Notes: generated from the letters alone by a model not told the origin. A DNA stretch of 64,000 nucleotides from an uncultured Eubacteriales bacterium (GCA_934486615.1 CAKSQO010000009.1:1-64000); one strand, 5' to 3'. Positions 32,978 to 41,227 are shown, numbered from the stretch's first letter. Translations and numbers: made by a program.

Positions 32978-34834
32978 TTGATGAAGAGAATGTTATCACT
33001 GCTGCTTACGGCGGTAATGCTGCTCACTCTCTGCTCCTGCGGCGGAAACGGGGGAAAAAGCACCGACTCGGCCTACAAAAAGCTGCTCGGCGACGAGCTG
33101 GGCGGCGGCATTTACGCGCTGAAAGGGCTTGACACCCTCGAGGGGCTGTCGGACGTCGCTTACTGCGGCGACAAAATGCTCGCGATATACAGTGAAAACG
33201 ACTCCGCCCACGCGCTGATATACGACCTGAAGAAGGGCGCGGTCACGGCTTCGGGCACGGGCGAGGACTTTGACAGGTTCTACGCCGCAAGCGCGACTGA
33301 GATGAGCGCCGGCATAACCGTCGGCCTCGGCGACGGCGGCGAGATCGTGCTTTCCGACGGCGAAAGCGTGCGCGTTTACAATTCATCGTTCAGCCGCACG
33401 GCCGAATTTAAGCTCGAAAACCCGGGCTCGGTCGCCGTTTCGGGCGACAAGGTCATCGTCACGGGCGCGAGCGACACGGCCGACCTCTACACCTTCTCAG
33501 GCGATCGCACAAGCTGCACCCTGACCGGAACGGACGCGTCGTTCGAGGGCACGACCGACGACGGCGAGCTGATTTTCACCTGCTATACCGAGAATAAGAA
33601 GCTCGTTTACGCCTTTGTCAAGGACGGCAAAACCACCGTCACCCGCCCGTTCGACGGGATAAACGTGCGCTACGCCCACGGTGCGGTATACTCGGTCGGC
33701 TACGACACGTCGAGTGTCACGCGCACCGAGGCAAGCAACTCGTCGGTGTCGACCGTCTACTCTGTCGGCGACGGCGAATACTTCGACTTCCTCGGCGCGA
33801 GCGACGGCTTTTTCTTTGTCGCGCTCGGCGCGGATCAGGGGCAGTTTGCCAAAATCAGCCTGAAAAGCGGCGGCGAAGCCGCTCGCTTTGCCATCGACAC
33901 AAGCAGCGAGTCGGTCATCTCTGCCCACAGCCGAGTACTCGACGACTCAACCCTCCTGTTCGCAAAGCGCACGTCCGACGGCGTGACCATATGTGCGTGG
34001 GTAAGCGGCGACGACTCCGAAAGCAGCGGAATTTCCGGGCTCGGCAGCGCCGTAAACGCCGACATCGAGCGCATCTGCGCGGGAGGCAAGCTCTCGGGCA
34101 CGGCGATAAACGTGCACTACGGCGCGGACGTTACCGAAGGCTTTGACGGCTACACCGCAGCTGCCGAGAGCAACTCTGTCACCATAAGGCGCGCGCTCGT
34201 CGAGCTTGACAGCGTTATCGGCAAGATGCCGAAGGGCTTCATTGACGAGATTGCCGACGGCTTCGACGGCTTCGAGCTGTATCTGTGCGGCGCGATAAGC
34301 CCCACCGGCTCGTCCTCGATAAGCGACGCGTCGGCTGTCACGAACTCTCTCGGCGGCACGCTGCGCATCGCGCTCAACGTGAATCTGTCGCCGCTCGGGC
34401 AGAACTTCGTCCACGAGCTTATGCACGGCATCGACTCGCTCATCGGCCAAAACAGCGACGACTTCTTCGACTGGTATGAGCTTAACCCGAACAGCTTCCG
34501 CTACTTCAACGGCTACGTCACATCGGCGGGGCAGACCATCGACTCGAGCTACTCCCCGGACTACACTGCCGAGAGCGACAAAGCGATGAACTACCTCTTA
34601 GAGGGCGGCGACTGCCCCGATATCTGGTTCATCGACGGCTATTCCAAAACCTACCCCACTGAGGACAGGGCGAGGGTCTTCGAGCACATCTTCTGCGACG
34701 AACCGGGCGAATACTGGGCGTTCGACAGCGACAAACTCCGTGCCAAGGCCGACCGCATCTGCGAGGTGCTGCGTGATAATTTTGACAGTGTCAAAAACTG
34801 CAGCGACATTTACTGGGAGCGAAATCTGAAGTAA
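32978..34834 (+). CDS. Lipoprotein with propeller-like N-half and HExxH metallopeptidase domain
   Basis: About 618 residues. A lipobox (TLCSC) marks a lipoprotein. Residues ~40-370 are rich in short strand repeats, like a beta-propeller. The C-terminal domain holds HELMH, a zinc HExxH motif, near residue 486, followed about 70 residues later by SKTYPTEDRARVFEH, whose Glu-Asp/Glu fits the third ligand of lethal-factor-like (ATLF) or related gluzincins. So an exported zinc peptidase is likely; its substrate is unknown. Start is TTG 32978 or ATG 32981; AGGAAAGG lies 9-12 nt upstream. A TATAAT at 32942-32947 has a weak -35. Confidence 0.75.
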   Translation: MMKRMLSLLLTAVMLLTLCSCGGNGGKSTDSAYKKLLGDELGGGIYALKGLDTLEGLSDVAYCGDKMLAIYSENDSAHALIYDLKKGAVTASGTGEDFDRFYAASATEMSAGITVGLGDGGEIVLSDGESVRVYNSSFSRTAEFKLENPGSVAVSGDKVIVTGASDTADLYTFSGDRTSCTLTGTDASFEGTTDDGELIFTCYTENKKLVYAFVKDGKTTVTRPFDGINVRYAHGAVYSVGYDTSSVTRTEASNSSVSTVYSVGDGEYFDFLGASDGFFFVALGADQGQFAKISLKSGGEAARFAIDTSSESVISAHSRVLDDSTLLFAKRTSDGVTICAWVSGDDSESSGISGLGSAVNADIERICAGGKLSGTAINVHYGADVTEGFDGYTAAAESNSVTIRRALVELDSVIGKMPKGFIDEIADGFDGFELYLCGAISPTGSSSISDASAVTNSLGGTLRIALNVNLSPLGQNFVHELMHGIDSLIGQNSDDFFDWYELNPNSFRYFNGYVTSAGQTIDSSYSPDYTAESDKAMNYLLEGGDCPDIWFIDGYSKTYPTEDRARVFEHIFCDEPGEYWAFDSDKLRAKADRICEVLRDNFDSVKNCSDIYWERNLK

Positions 34835-34949
34835 GCCGCGGCTGCACATAAGGGCGCATCGTCTACTGACTCCGTTAAATTCAACAGTCGCGCCACGTGT
34901 ATGGCAGCGCAGCGGAGGTCAGAAAGGAGCCGAGTGCGGGAACACCGCG

Positions 34950-35015
34950 GCCGCCTTTGTCGCGGCGGGCAGCCGCCTTTGTCGCAGCGGGCAGCCGCCT
35001 TTGTCGCAGCGGGCA
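34950..35015. repeat. 22-bp tandem repeat, three units
   Basis: Units at 34950, 34972 and 34994, each GCCGCCTTTGTCGC(A/G)GCGGG plus CA; unit 1 differs by one base. Lies between the metallopeptidase gene and the GDPD remnant; no gene is seen at 34835-34949. Confidence 0.85.
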
Positions 35016-35025
35016 GCCGCGCAGT

Positions 35026-35103
35026 TTCGGGATTGAGGCCGATGTGCACACGACCTCGGACGGCTCGTTTATTATCATTCACGGCGACAATGCCGACCGC
35101 ACC
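35026..35103 (+). pseudogene. Remnant of a glycerophosphodiester phosphodiesterase gene
   Basis: The frame starting at 35026 reads FGIEADVHTTSDGSFIIIHG followed by DNADRT. This strongly resembles the metal-binding stretch of GDPD enzymes (consensus about IE-x-DVH-x-TKDG-x-x-V-x-HDD-x-x-x-RT). The stretch upstream in frame is repeat-derived Arg/Ala sequence, and nothing downstream matches the rest of the ~240-residue domain; the catalytic His-Asp reads His-Gly. I take it as a fossil of a deleted gene. Confidence 0.5.
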
Positions 35104-35159
35104 GAGGGCCGGAAAGGAGCATGGACAATACCGACCGCACCGAGGGCCAGAAAGGATCC
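35086..35159. repeat. Direct repeat of about 36 bp before the phosphatase gene
   Basis: GACAATGCCGACCGCACCGA at 35086 and GACAATACCGACCGCACCGA at 35124 begin two near-identical units with a 38-bp period. The second ends in AGAAAGGATCC, which supplies the ribosome site of the phosphatase gene, so the duplication includes the gene's translation signal. Confidence 0.8.
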
Positions 35160-35166
35160 GAGCGAG

Positions 35167-35622
35167 ATGTTTAGGGTTATGTTTATCTGCCACGGCAATA
35201 TTTGCCGATCGCCGATGGCGGAGTATATTTTTAACGACATGGTTCAGCGGCTCGGGTCGGCGGACAGGCTCTGCGCGGACTCGTGCGCCGTCAGCCGCGA
35301 GGAGATCGGCAACCCCGTGTACCCGCCCGCGCGGGCGGAGCTTGAAGCGCACGGTGTAAAGTGCGGCGCTCACCGCGCGCGGCAGCTGACGAGGGAGGAC
35401 TACGGCCGCTGCGATATGCTCGTTTGCATGGACGAGTCGAACGTCAGCCGCGCGCTGCGCCTGCTCGGCGGCGACCCCGAGGGCAAGCTGCACCTGCTCG
35501 GCGATTTCAGCGGCCGCGGCGCAGTCAGCGACCCGTGGTACACAGGCGACTTCGCCCGCACATTCGACGATATAGCCGCAGGTGTGGCTGCACTGATAGA
35601 CAAGCTGGTTGAAGCGAATTGA
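35167..35622 (+). CDS. Low-molecular-weight protein-tyrosine phosphatase
   Basis: A 151-residue phosphatase. The P-loop is C-x5-R-S: FICHGNICRSPMAE with Cys8 and Arg14; the general acid lies in SDPWYTGDF. Family length. The start at 35167 is chosen because the P-loop must lie at the N terminus and AAAGGA is 10 nt upstream; the longer open frame from 34897 runs through repeats and a GDPD remnant. Likely removes phosphate from tyrosine or arginine on cell-surface polysaccharide or stress regulators; the substrate cannot be told. Confidence 0.92.
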   Translation: MFRVMFICHGNICRSPMAEYIFNDMVQRLGSADRLCADSCAVSREEIGNPVYPPARAELEAHGVKCGAHRARQLTREDYGRCDMLVCMDESNVSRALRLLGGDPEGKLHLLGDFSGRGAVSDPWYTGDFARTFDDIAAGVAALIDKLVEAN

Positions 35623-35659
35623 GAGCAGCTGAGATATGCGGCTTTGAGTTTGTCGCAGA

Positions 35660-35865
35660 AAACCACAAGCCTCCCCTTGAAGCAAGGGGAGGTGGCACGG
35701 CATTAGCCGTGTCGGTGGGGATTTAATCCGCGTTCGAGTATAGCGAGTTATTATAATTTATACCCCGCGCAATGAGTGCAGCGAGTAATTAGGTCGACCC
35801 CTCAGTCTTTTTGCTGTGCAAAATTCCAGCTCCCCTTACGCAGGGGAGCCTTTAGGTGCAGCGAT
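35660..35865 (+). repeat. MITE-like repeat element, near-complete copy
   Basis: About 205 bp. Left arm: GCCTCCCCTTGAAGCAAGG hairpin, then GGCACGGC/GCCGTG hairpin and GGTGGGGATTTAATCCGCG. Centre: A/T-rich TATAGCGAGTTATTATAAT, then CCCCGCGCAATGAGTGCAG. Right arm: GGTCGACCCCTCAGTC and AGCTCCCCTTACGCAGGGGA, ending GCCTTTAGGTGCAG. The outer ends are inverted copies of one another. The rest of 35623-36146 holds terminator T1 and CCGTCCGTGACGG/ACCCTTCGGGTG hairpins; no gene. Confidence 0.8.
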
Positions 35866-35940
35866 AACCCCCTATCCAATCCGTGCCTTTAGGCACACCG
35901 CACCTCTTACCTCTTCACTCTTACTTCTTACCTAAAAAAG

Positions 35941-36003
35941 CGCCCCGCGAAAGTAACGCTTTGCGAGTCTCAAACTCGCTTGGCAATTACTCGAAGCGGG
36001 GCG
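35941..36003 (-). terminator. Repeated long-stem terminator, copy T1
   Basis: CGCCCCGC (35941-35948) pairs with GCGGGGCG (35996-36003), enclosing a second stem GCGAGT/ACTCGC (35963-35968 and 35974-35979). The minus strand continues CTTTTTTAGG. It lies about 144 bp after the GGGtGRT stop. A polypyrimidine stretch (CACCTCTTACCTCTTCACTC ...) flanks it and recurs at T2 and T4. Confidence 0.8.
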
Positions 36004-36146
36004 ATTGTTTATCCGCTGTACGCGCTCAAAGCGCGGACAAGCCGTCCGTGACGGCACGAAGCTCAACTTCGCTCGGCAACTACTCTCGCGAGGTATGCGC
36101 TTATGCAACACACGCGCTGCGTTCGCGGACAAGCACCCTTCGGGTG

Positions 36147-37154
36147 TTACTTGTTTGCCTCTTCAACCGCAACGGCGCAGGCGACGGTGGCGCCGACCAT
36201 CGGGTTGTTGCCCATACCGATAAGGCCCATCATCTCAACGTGGGCAGGTACGGAGGACGAGCCGGCGAACTGGGCATCGCCGTGCATACGGCCCATCGAG
36301 TCGGTCAGGCCGTAAGAAGCGGGGCCTGCAGCGACGTTGTCGGGGTGGAGGGTACGTCCTGTACCGCCGCCCGAAGCAACGGAGAAGTACTTCTTATCGT
36401 TCTCGATAGCCCACTTCTTATAAGTGCCTGCGACGAGGTGCTGGAAGCGGGTCGGGTTGGTGGAGTTGCCGGTGATGGAGACCTCAACGCCCTCCATCTT
36501 CATGATAGCAACGCCCTCGAGAACGTCGTTGGCGCCGTAGCAGCGGACAGCTGCGCGCTCGCCGTCGGAGAAAGCTCTCTCCTCAAGAACCTTGACTTCG
36601 CCGGTGTAGAAGTCATAGTCGGTCTTGACATAGGTGAAGCCGTTGATTCTCGAAATAATATAAGCGGCGTCCTTGCCGAGGCCGTTGAGGATAACTCTCA
36701 GCGGGGTCTTGCGAACCTTGTTGGCGGTGCGGGCGATACCGATAGCGCCCTCTGCAGCCGCGAAGGACTCGTGACCTGCGAGGAAGCAGAAGCAGTGAGT
36801 GTCCTCGTGCAGCAGCATCGCGCCGAGGTTGCCGTGGCCGAGGCCGACCTTGCGCTGCTCGGCGACCGAGCCGGGAATGCAGAAGCCCTGGAGTCCGATA
36901 CCGATGGCGGCAGCGGCTTCGGCGGCGTTCTTGATGCCCTTCTTCAGAGCGATGGCAACGCCGAGGGTGTAAGCCCAGACTGCGTTCTCAAACGCGATCG
37001 GCTGAACGCCCTTGACGATAGACTCAACGTCGATACCCTTCGACAGACAAAGCTCTCTGGCTTCCTCAAGCGAGGCAAGGCCGTTTTCGGCGAGACACTT
37101 TTCTATCGTGGCCATTCTTCTTTCTTTGCCTTCAAATTTTACATCATTAGCCAT
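36147..37154 (-). CDS. GGGtGRT protein
   Basis: A 335-residue protein carrying SVASGGGTGRTLHPD (about 275), the signature that names this family, plus GHGNLGAMLLHEDTHCFCFL and GLQGFCIPGSVAEQRKV. It is common in anaerobes and always, as far as I recall, next to a NifU-like scaffold gene, as here (21-bp gap). The biochemical role is not established. Two Cys in HCFCF and one in FCIPG could bind a metal or cluster. GGAGGAGG lies upstream of the ATG. Confidence 0.93.
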   Translation of the reverse strand: MANDVKFEGKERRMATIEKCLAENGLASLEEARELCLSKGIDVESIVKGVQPIAFENAVWAYTLGVAIALKKGIKNAAEAAAAIGIGLQGFCIPGSVAEQRKVGLGHGNLGAMLLHEDTHCFCFLAGHESFAAAEGAIGIARTANKVRKTPLRVILNGLGKDAAYIISRINGFTYVKTDYDFYTGEVKVLEERAFSDGERAAVRCYGANDVLEGVAIMKMEGVEVSITGNSTNPTRFQHLVAGTYKKWAIENDKKYFSVASGGGTGRTLHPDNVAAGPASYGLTDSMGRMHGDAQFAGSSSVPAHVEMMGLIGMGNNPMVGATVACAVAVEEANK

Positions 37155-37175
37155 TACAGTGAACCTCCTCCGAAA

Positions 37176-37868
37176 TTATTCTTCACGCGGGTCGATATAC
37201 TTCGGCGCGTTAGCGAAACGGCCGTAGCTGCCGACATTCTTCTCATAAGCCTCGTTCGGGGTCATGCCGTGGCGAATATCCTCGAGCATCTTGCCGACGC
37301 GAACGAACTGGTAACCGATGACCTCACCGTTCTCGTCGAGCGCCATCTTGGTGACGTAGCCTTCGGCCATCTCCATGTAGCGCACACCCTTGACCTTGGT
37401 CGAGAACATGGTGCCGACCTGCGAACGCAGGCCCTTGCCGAGGTCCTCAAGTCCTGCGCCGATGGACAGACCGTCCTCGGAAAAAGCGGACTGGGTGCGG
37501 CCGTAAACGAACTGGAGGAATATCTCACGCATAGCGACGTTGATAGCGTCGCAAACGAGGTCGGTGTTAAGGCACTCAAGCAGGGTCTTGCCGGGGAGGA
37601 TCTCGGCGGCCATAGCTGCGGAGTGGGTCATGCCCGAGCAGCCGACGGTCTCGACAAGAGCTTCCTCAACGATGCCCTTCTTGATGTTAAGAGTGAGCTT
37701 GCAGGTGCCCTGCTGAGGTGCGCACCAGCCCACGCCGTGCGACAGACCCGAGATGTCGGTTATCTCGTAAGCCTTTACCCACTGGCCTTCCTCCGGGATC
37801 GGAGCGGGTCCGTGATGCGGTCCTTTTGTAACGGGACACATTTTTTCTACTTCATGTGAATAGTTCAT
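37176..37868 (-). CDS. NifU/IscU-like iron-sulfur scaffold protein
   Basis: A 230-residue protein related to IscU/NifU N-domains. Candidate cluster ligands: VGWCAPQQGTC, VETVGCSGMTHSA (the IscU-like Cys-Ser/Gly motif) and TDLVCDAI. It is longer than IscU, with an N-terminal MCPVTKGPHHGPAP segment and a C-terminal extension of about 100 residues. Paired with the GGGtGRT gene, it probably assembles or delivers a cluster to that protein; this is inference from co-occurrence. AAAGGAG precedes the start. Confidence 0.88.
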   Translation of the reverse strand: MNYSHEVEKMCPVTKGPHHGPAPIPEEGQWVKAYEITDISGLSHGVGWCAPQQGTCKLTLNIKKGIVEEALVETVGCSGMTHSAAMAAEILPGKTLLECLNTDLVCDAINVAMREIFLQFVYGRTQSAFSEDGLSIGAGLEDLGKGLRSQVGTMFSTKVKGVRYMEMAEGYVTKMALDENGEVIGYQFVRVGKMLEDIRHGMTPNEAYEKNVGSYGRFANAPKYIDPREE

Positions 37869-38079
37869 ATCTGGACTCCTTTCAAAATTATCAGCGCTTC
37901 AGTCCTGCTTACCCGTCCGACCCGACGCCTTGAAGTCGGGCGTTGAAGCGGGGCAGAGAATGCAGAAAGTGCCAAATTTTCCACAGGTCATTATACTAAA
38001 AAATGCGACACTATTCAAGCTATTCTTTAAAAATTTTAAATTATGAGAATATTTTACCCTAAAATGGGACTAAAAAACA

Positions 38080-38107
38080 TTGATTATCGCCGATTTATTT
38101 ATATAAT
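38080..38107 (+). promoter_or_regulatory. galE promoter
   Basis: TTGATT (38080-38085), 16-bp spacer, TATAAT (38102-38107). Transcription starting near 38114 rules out the upstream in-frame ATG at 38043 and favours the start at 38142 (or GTG 38127). Confidence 0.8.
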
Positions 38108-38141
38108 GAAATCAGAAGGAAGAAAGGTGGGTCAAAAGTCT

Positions 38142-39158
38142 ATGTCAATTCTTGTTACAGGCGGTGCCGGTTACATCGGCAGCCACACCTGCGTTGAGCT
38201 GCTTAATGCAGGGCAGGACATCGTTGTTCTTGACAATTACTACAATTCAAAGCCCGAGAGCTTAAAGCGCATTTCCAAAATCACGGGAAAGGACTTCAAG
38301 TTCTACGAGTGCGACATTCGCGACCGCGAGGGGCTTCGCCGCGTATTTAAAGAGAACGACATCGACGTCGTTATTCATTTCGCAGGCCTCAAGGCCGTCG
38401 GCGAGTCGGTAAGGATCCCGCTTACATATTACGAAAACAACATCGGCGGCACGGTCACTCTCTGCGAAGTCATGGCAGAGGCGGGCTGCAAAAAGCTGAT
38501 ATTCAGCTCGTCGGCCACCGTTTACGGCTGCGACAACGTCGCGCCTTACAGCGAGGATATGAAGACGGGCGGCTGCACCAACCCTTACGGCAGCACCAAG
38601 TATATGATTGAGGAGATACTCAAGGATCTGTACACCTCCGACAACGAGTGGAGCATCGCTCTGCTCAGGTACTTCAACCCCATCGGAGCGCACAAGTCCG
38701 GCCTTATCGGCGAGGACCCCAACGGTATCCCGAACAACCTCGTGCCCTATATCGCGCAGGTCGCCGTCGGCAAGCTCAAGGAGCTTAGCGTCTACGGCAA
38801 CGATTATGACACGCCCGACGGAACGGGAGTCCGCGACTATATCCACGTCGTCGATCTCGCGCTCGGCCACGTCAAGGCGGTCGATTTCGTCCGCGGCCGC
38901 ACGGGGGTTGAGGCTATCAACCTCGGCACCGGCGTCGGCTACAGCGTGCTCGACGTTGTCAAGGCTTACGAGAAGGCCTGCGGCAAGCCGATACCTTACC
39001 GCATCGCTCCGCGCCGTGCGGGCGATCTCGGCACCTGCTACGCCAACCCCGCAAAGGCGCTCAGGCTGCTCGGCTTCAAGACCGAGCGCGGCATTGAAGA
39101 GATGTGCGAGGACTCCTGGCGCTGGCAGTCGATGAATCCCAACGGCTTCGGCGACTGA
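38142..39158 (+). CDS. galE: UDP-glucose 4-epimerase
   Basis: A 338-residue extended short-chain dehydrogenase that interconverts UDP-glucose and UDP-galactose using bound NAD. NAD-binding GGAGYIGSH at the N terminus, FSSSATVYG with the catalytic Ser, and YGSTKYM with the Tyr-x3-Lys pair. Full length. Start at 38142 fits the family; AGGTGG lies 11 nt upstream. A GTG at 38127 with AAGGA in front is an alternative. Single-gene unit with own promoter and terminator. Confidence 0.95.
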   Translation: MSILVTGGAGYIGSHTCVELLNAGQDIVVLDNYYNSKPESLKRISKITGKDFKFYECDIRDREGLRRVFKENDIDVVIHFAGLKAVGESVRIPLTYYENNIGGTVTLCEVMAEAGCKKLIFSSSATVYGCDNVAPYSEDMKTGGCTNPYGSTKYMIEEILKDLYTSDNEWSIALLRYFNPIGAHKSGLIGEDPNGIPNNLVPYIAQVAVGKLKELSVYGNDYDTPDGTGVRDYIHVVDLALGHVKAVDFVRGRTGVEAINLGTGVGYSVLDVVKAYEKACGKPIPYRIAPRRAGDLGTCYANPAKALRLLGFKTERGIEEMCEDSWRWQSMNPNGFGD

Positions 39159-39174
39159 TAATCGGTTTTACGGC

Positions 39175-39212
39175 AAAAGGCAGCACCCTTTTTGAGGGCG
39201 CTGCCTTTTTTT
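39175..39212. terminator. Bidirectional terminator after galE
   Basis: AAAAGGCAGC (39175-39184) pairs with GCTGCCTTTT (39200-39209), with an inner CCC/GGG stem and seven Ts. Serves galE and the converging DUF1540 gene. Confidence 0.88.
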
Positions 39213-39226
39213 GTCGCCTGCGGCAG

Positions 39227-39388
39227 TTACTTTCTGTCGAAGGACTTGCAGTCGGTGCACTGATCCATCGTGGGATTTGCCTCGTGCGTGCCGACAAGAA
39301 TTTTGTCGAGGGTGCAGTAATTCTCACAGCAGCTGTGATGGCTGCACTCACCGACAGTACATTCGATGCTCTTGTTACACTTATCCAT
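39227..39388 (-). CDS. Small Cys-rich DUF1540 protein
   Basis: A 53-residue protein from ATG at 39388 (AAAGGAGG 7 nt upstream) to TAA at 39227. It has nine Cys residues spaced as in DUF1540: SIECTVGECSHHSCCENYCT, then LVGTHEANP and QCTDCKSF. These proteins are frequent in spore-forming Firmicutes and are thought to bind metal; function is unknown. Upstream lies a perfect palindrome GTACTT/AAGTAC at about 39404-39417. The gene is short but its ribosome site, terminator and family match all agree. Confidence 0.85.
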   Translation of the reverse strand: MDKCNKSIECTVGECSHHSCCENYCTLDKILVGTHEANPTMDQCTDCKSFDRK

Positions 39389-39459
39389 CAAAATACCTCC
39401 TTTGTACTTAAAAGTACAAGCTTAGTATGCCGCTTTTCTTTCTGTTAATACGCCCGACC

Positions 39460-40060
39460 GCGGGCGTTTTTTCGCGCAGCCGCAGGCTGTTTGTCCGCGC
39501 AGCCGCGGACGGATTGGCCGCGCAGCCGAAGGCTGTTTGTCCGCGATTGAAATGCGGTTATTATATGAGCTTTTTCCCCGCGGAAGTAATTCTTGTGCAA
39601 AATTTTTTTTGAAAAGCACCGCGCCCTCAAAGCCTCCCCTTGAAGCAAGGGTTATTCCCCGCAGTGCGGGGAAATGTCTGCGAAGCAGACAAAAGGGGCG
39701 GGCGCCAGCAAGGCGGGTGGCACGGCTTCAGCCGTGACGGTGGGGATTTTAGTCCGCGCCGTCACGGACGGATTGGCCGCGCAGCCGAAGGCTGTTTGTC
39801 CGCGTTTTAGCATAGCGAGTTATTTTGATTTATTCCCCGCGCACGGACGCAGTCCGCTTGTCCGTGTTCAGGTCCAGCAAGCTGTTGGGCATCGCTGTCC
39901 CGCGCAATAAGAACGATGCGTAATCGGTCGACCCCTCAGTCGGCTGCGCCGACAGCTCCCCTTACGCAGGGGAGCCTTTAGGTGCAGTGCGCAACATTTC
40001 CCCGCACTGCGGGGAATAACCCTTTACGCAAAGGAGCCTTTGGTGCGCTGCTTATTCCTA
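39460..40060 (+). repeat. Hairpin cassettes and composite MITE-like element
   Basis: At 39468-39545 short hairpins alternate (CAGCCGCAGGCTG, CAGCCGAAGGCTG) joined by TTTGTCCGCG or GGATTGGCCGCG. At about 39631-39990 lies a long copy of the MITE-like element: its left hairpin is split by an inserted TTCCCCGCAGTGCGGGGAA plus GTCTGCGAAGCAGAC segment (about 39649-39716), and its centre by more cassettes. The right end GGGGAGCCTTTAGGTGCAGT is followed by another copy of the nested segment (39993-40040). No gene in 39389-40288. Confidence 0.8.
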
Positions 40061-40129
40061 ATTCCAATCCCGTGCCTTTAGGCACTCCTCACCTCTTACC
40101 TCTTCACTCTTACTTCTTACCTAAAAAAT

Positions 40130-40188
40130 CCCCGCGGGAGCGCTGCTTCGGCGAGTTTCAAACTCGCTTTGCAACAACTCACGCGGGG
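40130..40188 (-). terminator. Repeated long-stem terminator, copy T2
   Basis: CCCCGCG (40130-40136) pairs with CGCGGGG (40182-40188), with the inner GCGAGT/ACTCGC stem; the minus strand continues ATTTTTTAGG. It lies 101 bp after the secF stop. 40200-40288 holds CCGCCCTCGGCGG hairpin cassettes. Confidence 0.8.
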
Positions 40189-40288
40189 TAAATTTTTAAA
40201 TAATGTGCGCGCTCAAATCGCGGACAAACCGCCCTCGGCGGCGCGGACAAACCGCCCGTGCCGGCGCGTACAAAGCGCCCTCGGCGGC

Positions 40289-41227
40289 TTAATCCTTGGC
40301 AGCCTTACGCGCCTTCCTCTCCTGCCACTTGACCCAAAGGCCGGGTGAGAGGCAAACGGATGAATAGGTACCCGAAAGCAGACCGACGGTCAGCGGAATG
40401 GTCAGTGTGCGCAGCGAGGTCAGACCCTTTATCTCTGCGACAACCATAATGGTGACGATCGCGATAACGGTGGTCAGTGACGTCATAATGTTACGCGACA
40501 GCACCTGATTGTTCGAGATGTTTGTAATCTCGGCAATCGACTTTGACTGACCGTAGTGGCGGCGATTCTCACGCACGCGGTCGAACACGACGATGGTGTC
40601 GTTGAGCGAATAGCCGAGCAGCGTCATAACGACGGCGATGAAATTCGAGTCGATGTTCAGTCGCAGGATAACCGCGGCGAAGAACGCGAGAAGCACGTCA
40701 TGCAGCAGCGCGATGAGCGCGGCGATAGCGGCCGAGACGCCGCCTATCTTGCGGAAGCGGATCGCGACGTAGATTATAACGAGCAAACACGCGATAACGA
40801 CCGCGACCAGGCACTTGATGAAAAACACGGCACCGACGGTCGGGCTGACGGAGTTGACCTCGATCTGCTCGATCTTGTTGTCGGCATACCCCTCCTTGAG
40901 CGCCTTTGCAAGCGAGTCGATGGTCGAGGAATCGAGAGCCTCGTTATCCGACAGCGAAATGACGAGCTTATGGCTCGAATCGCTGACGCCCGAGGTGATG
41001 TCGGCGGAGACCTTCTTGCCGACGGTGTCCCCCGCGAGCTTGGCGACCTTATCTGTGTCGAGCTTGCCCGTGTAGGAATAGCTTATCTTGGTACCGCCCG
41101 CAAAGTTAATGTCGAGCACAGGCCCGAACACTGCGGTGCACACGATACCGACTAAGAGCAGGACGGCGGAAACGATAACAAACTTTTTCAGGTTTCCGAC
41201 AAAGTCAAGATTTCTTTTAGTTTTCAT
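40289..41227 (-). CDS. secF: Protein translocase subunit SecF
   Basis: A 312-residue membrane protein with one N-terminal helix, a periplasmic-type domain with the INFAGGTKISYSY motif, and five further helices including SLNDTIVVFDRVRENRR, the SecF hallmark. With SecD it uses the proton gradient to aid late export. It overlaps secD by 11 bp; GGAGGTG precedes the ATG. Confidence 0.96.
   Translation of the reverse strand: MKTKRNLDFVGNLKKFVIVSAVLLLVGIVCTAVFGPVLDINFAGGTKISYSYTGKLDTDKVAKLAGDTVGKKVSADITSGVSDSSHKLVISLSDNEALDSSTIDSLAKALKEGYADNKIEQIEVNSVSPTVGAVFFIKCLVAVVIACLLVIIYVAIRFRKIGGVSAAIAALIALLHDVLLAFFAAVILRLNIDSNFIAVVMTLLGYSLNDTIVVFDRVRENRRHYGQSKSIAEITNISNNQVLSRNIMTSLTTVIAIVTIMVVAEIKGLTSLRTLTIPLTVGLLSGTYSSVCLSPGLWVKWQERKARKAAKD

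Noticed and set aside
34897..35166. N-terminal extension of the LMW phosphatase from 34897
   Set aside because: The extra 90 residues are repeat-derived and include a GDPD-like fragment; the P-loop must lie near the N terminus, and ATG 35167 has its own ribosome site.
35883..37859. 658-codon plus-strand open frame
   Set aside because: Runs through intergenic repeats and antisense to the GGGtGRT and NifU-like genes; no ribosome site or domain.
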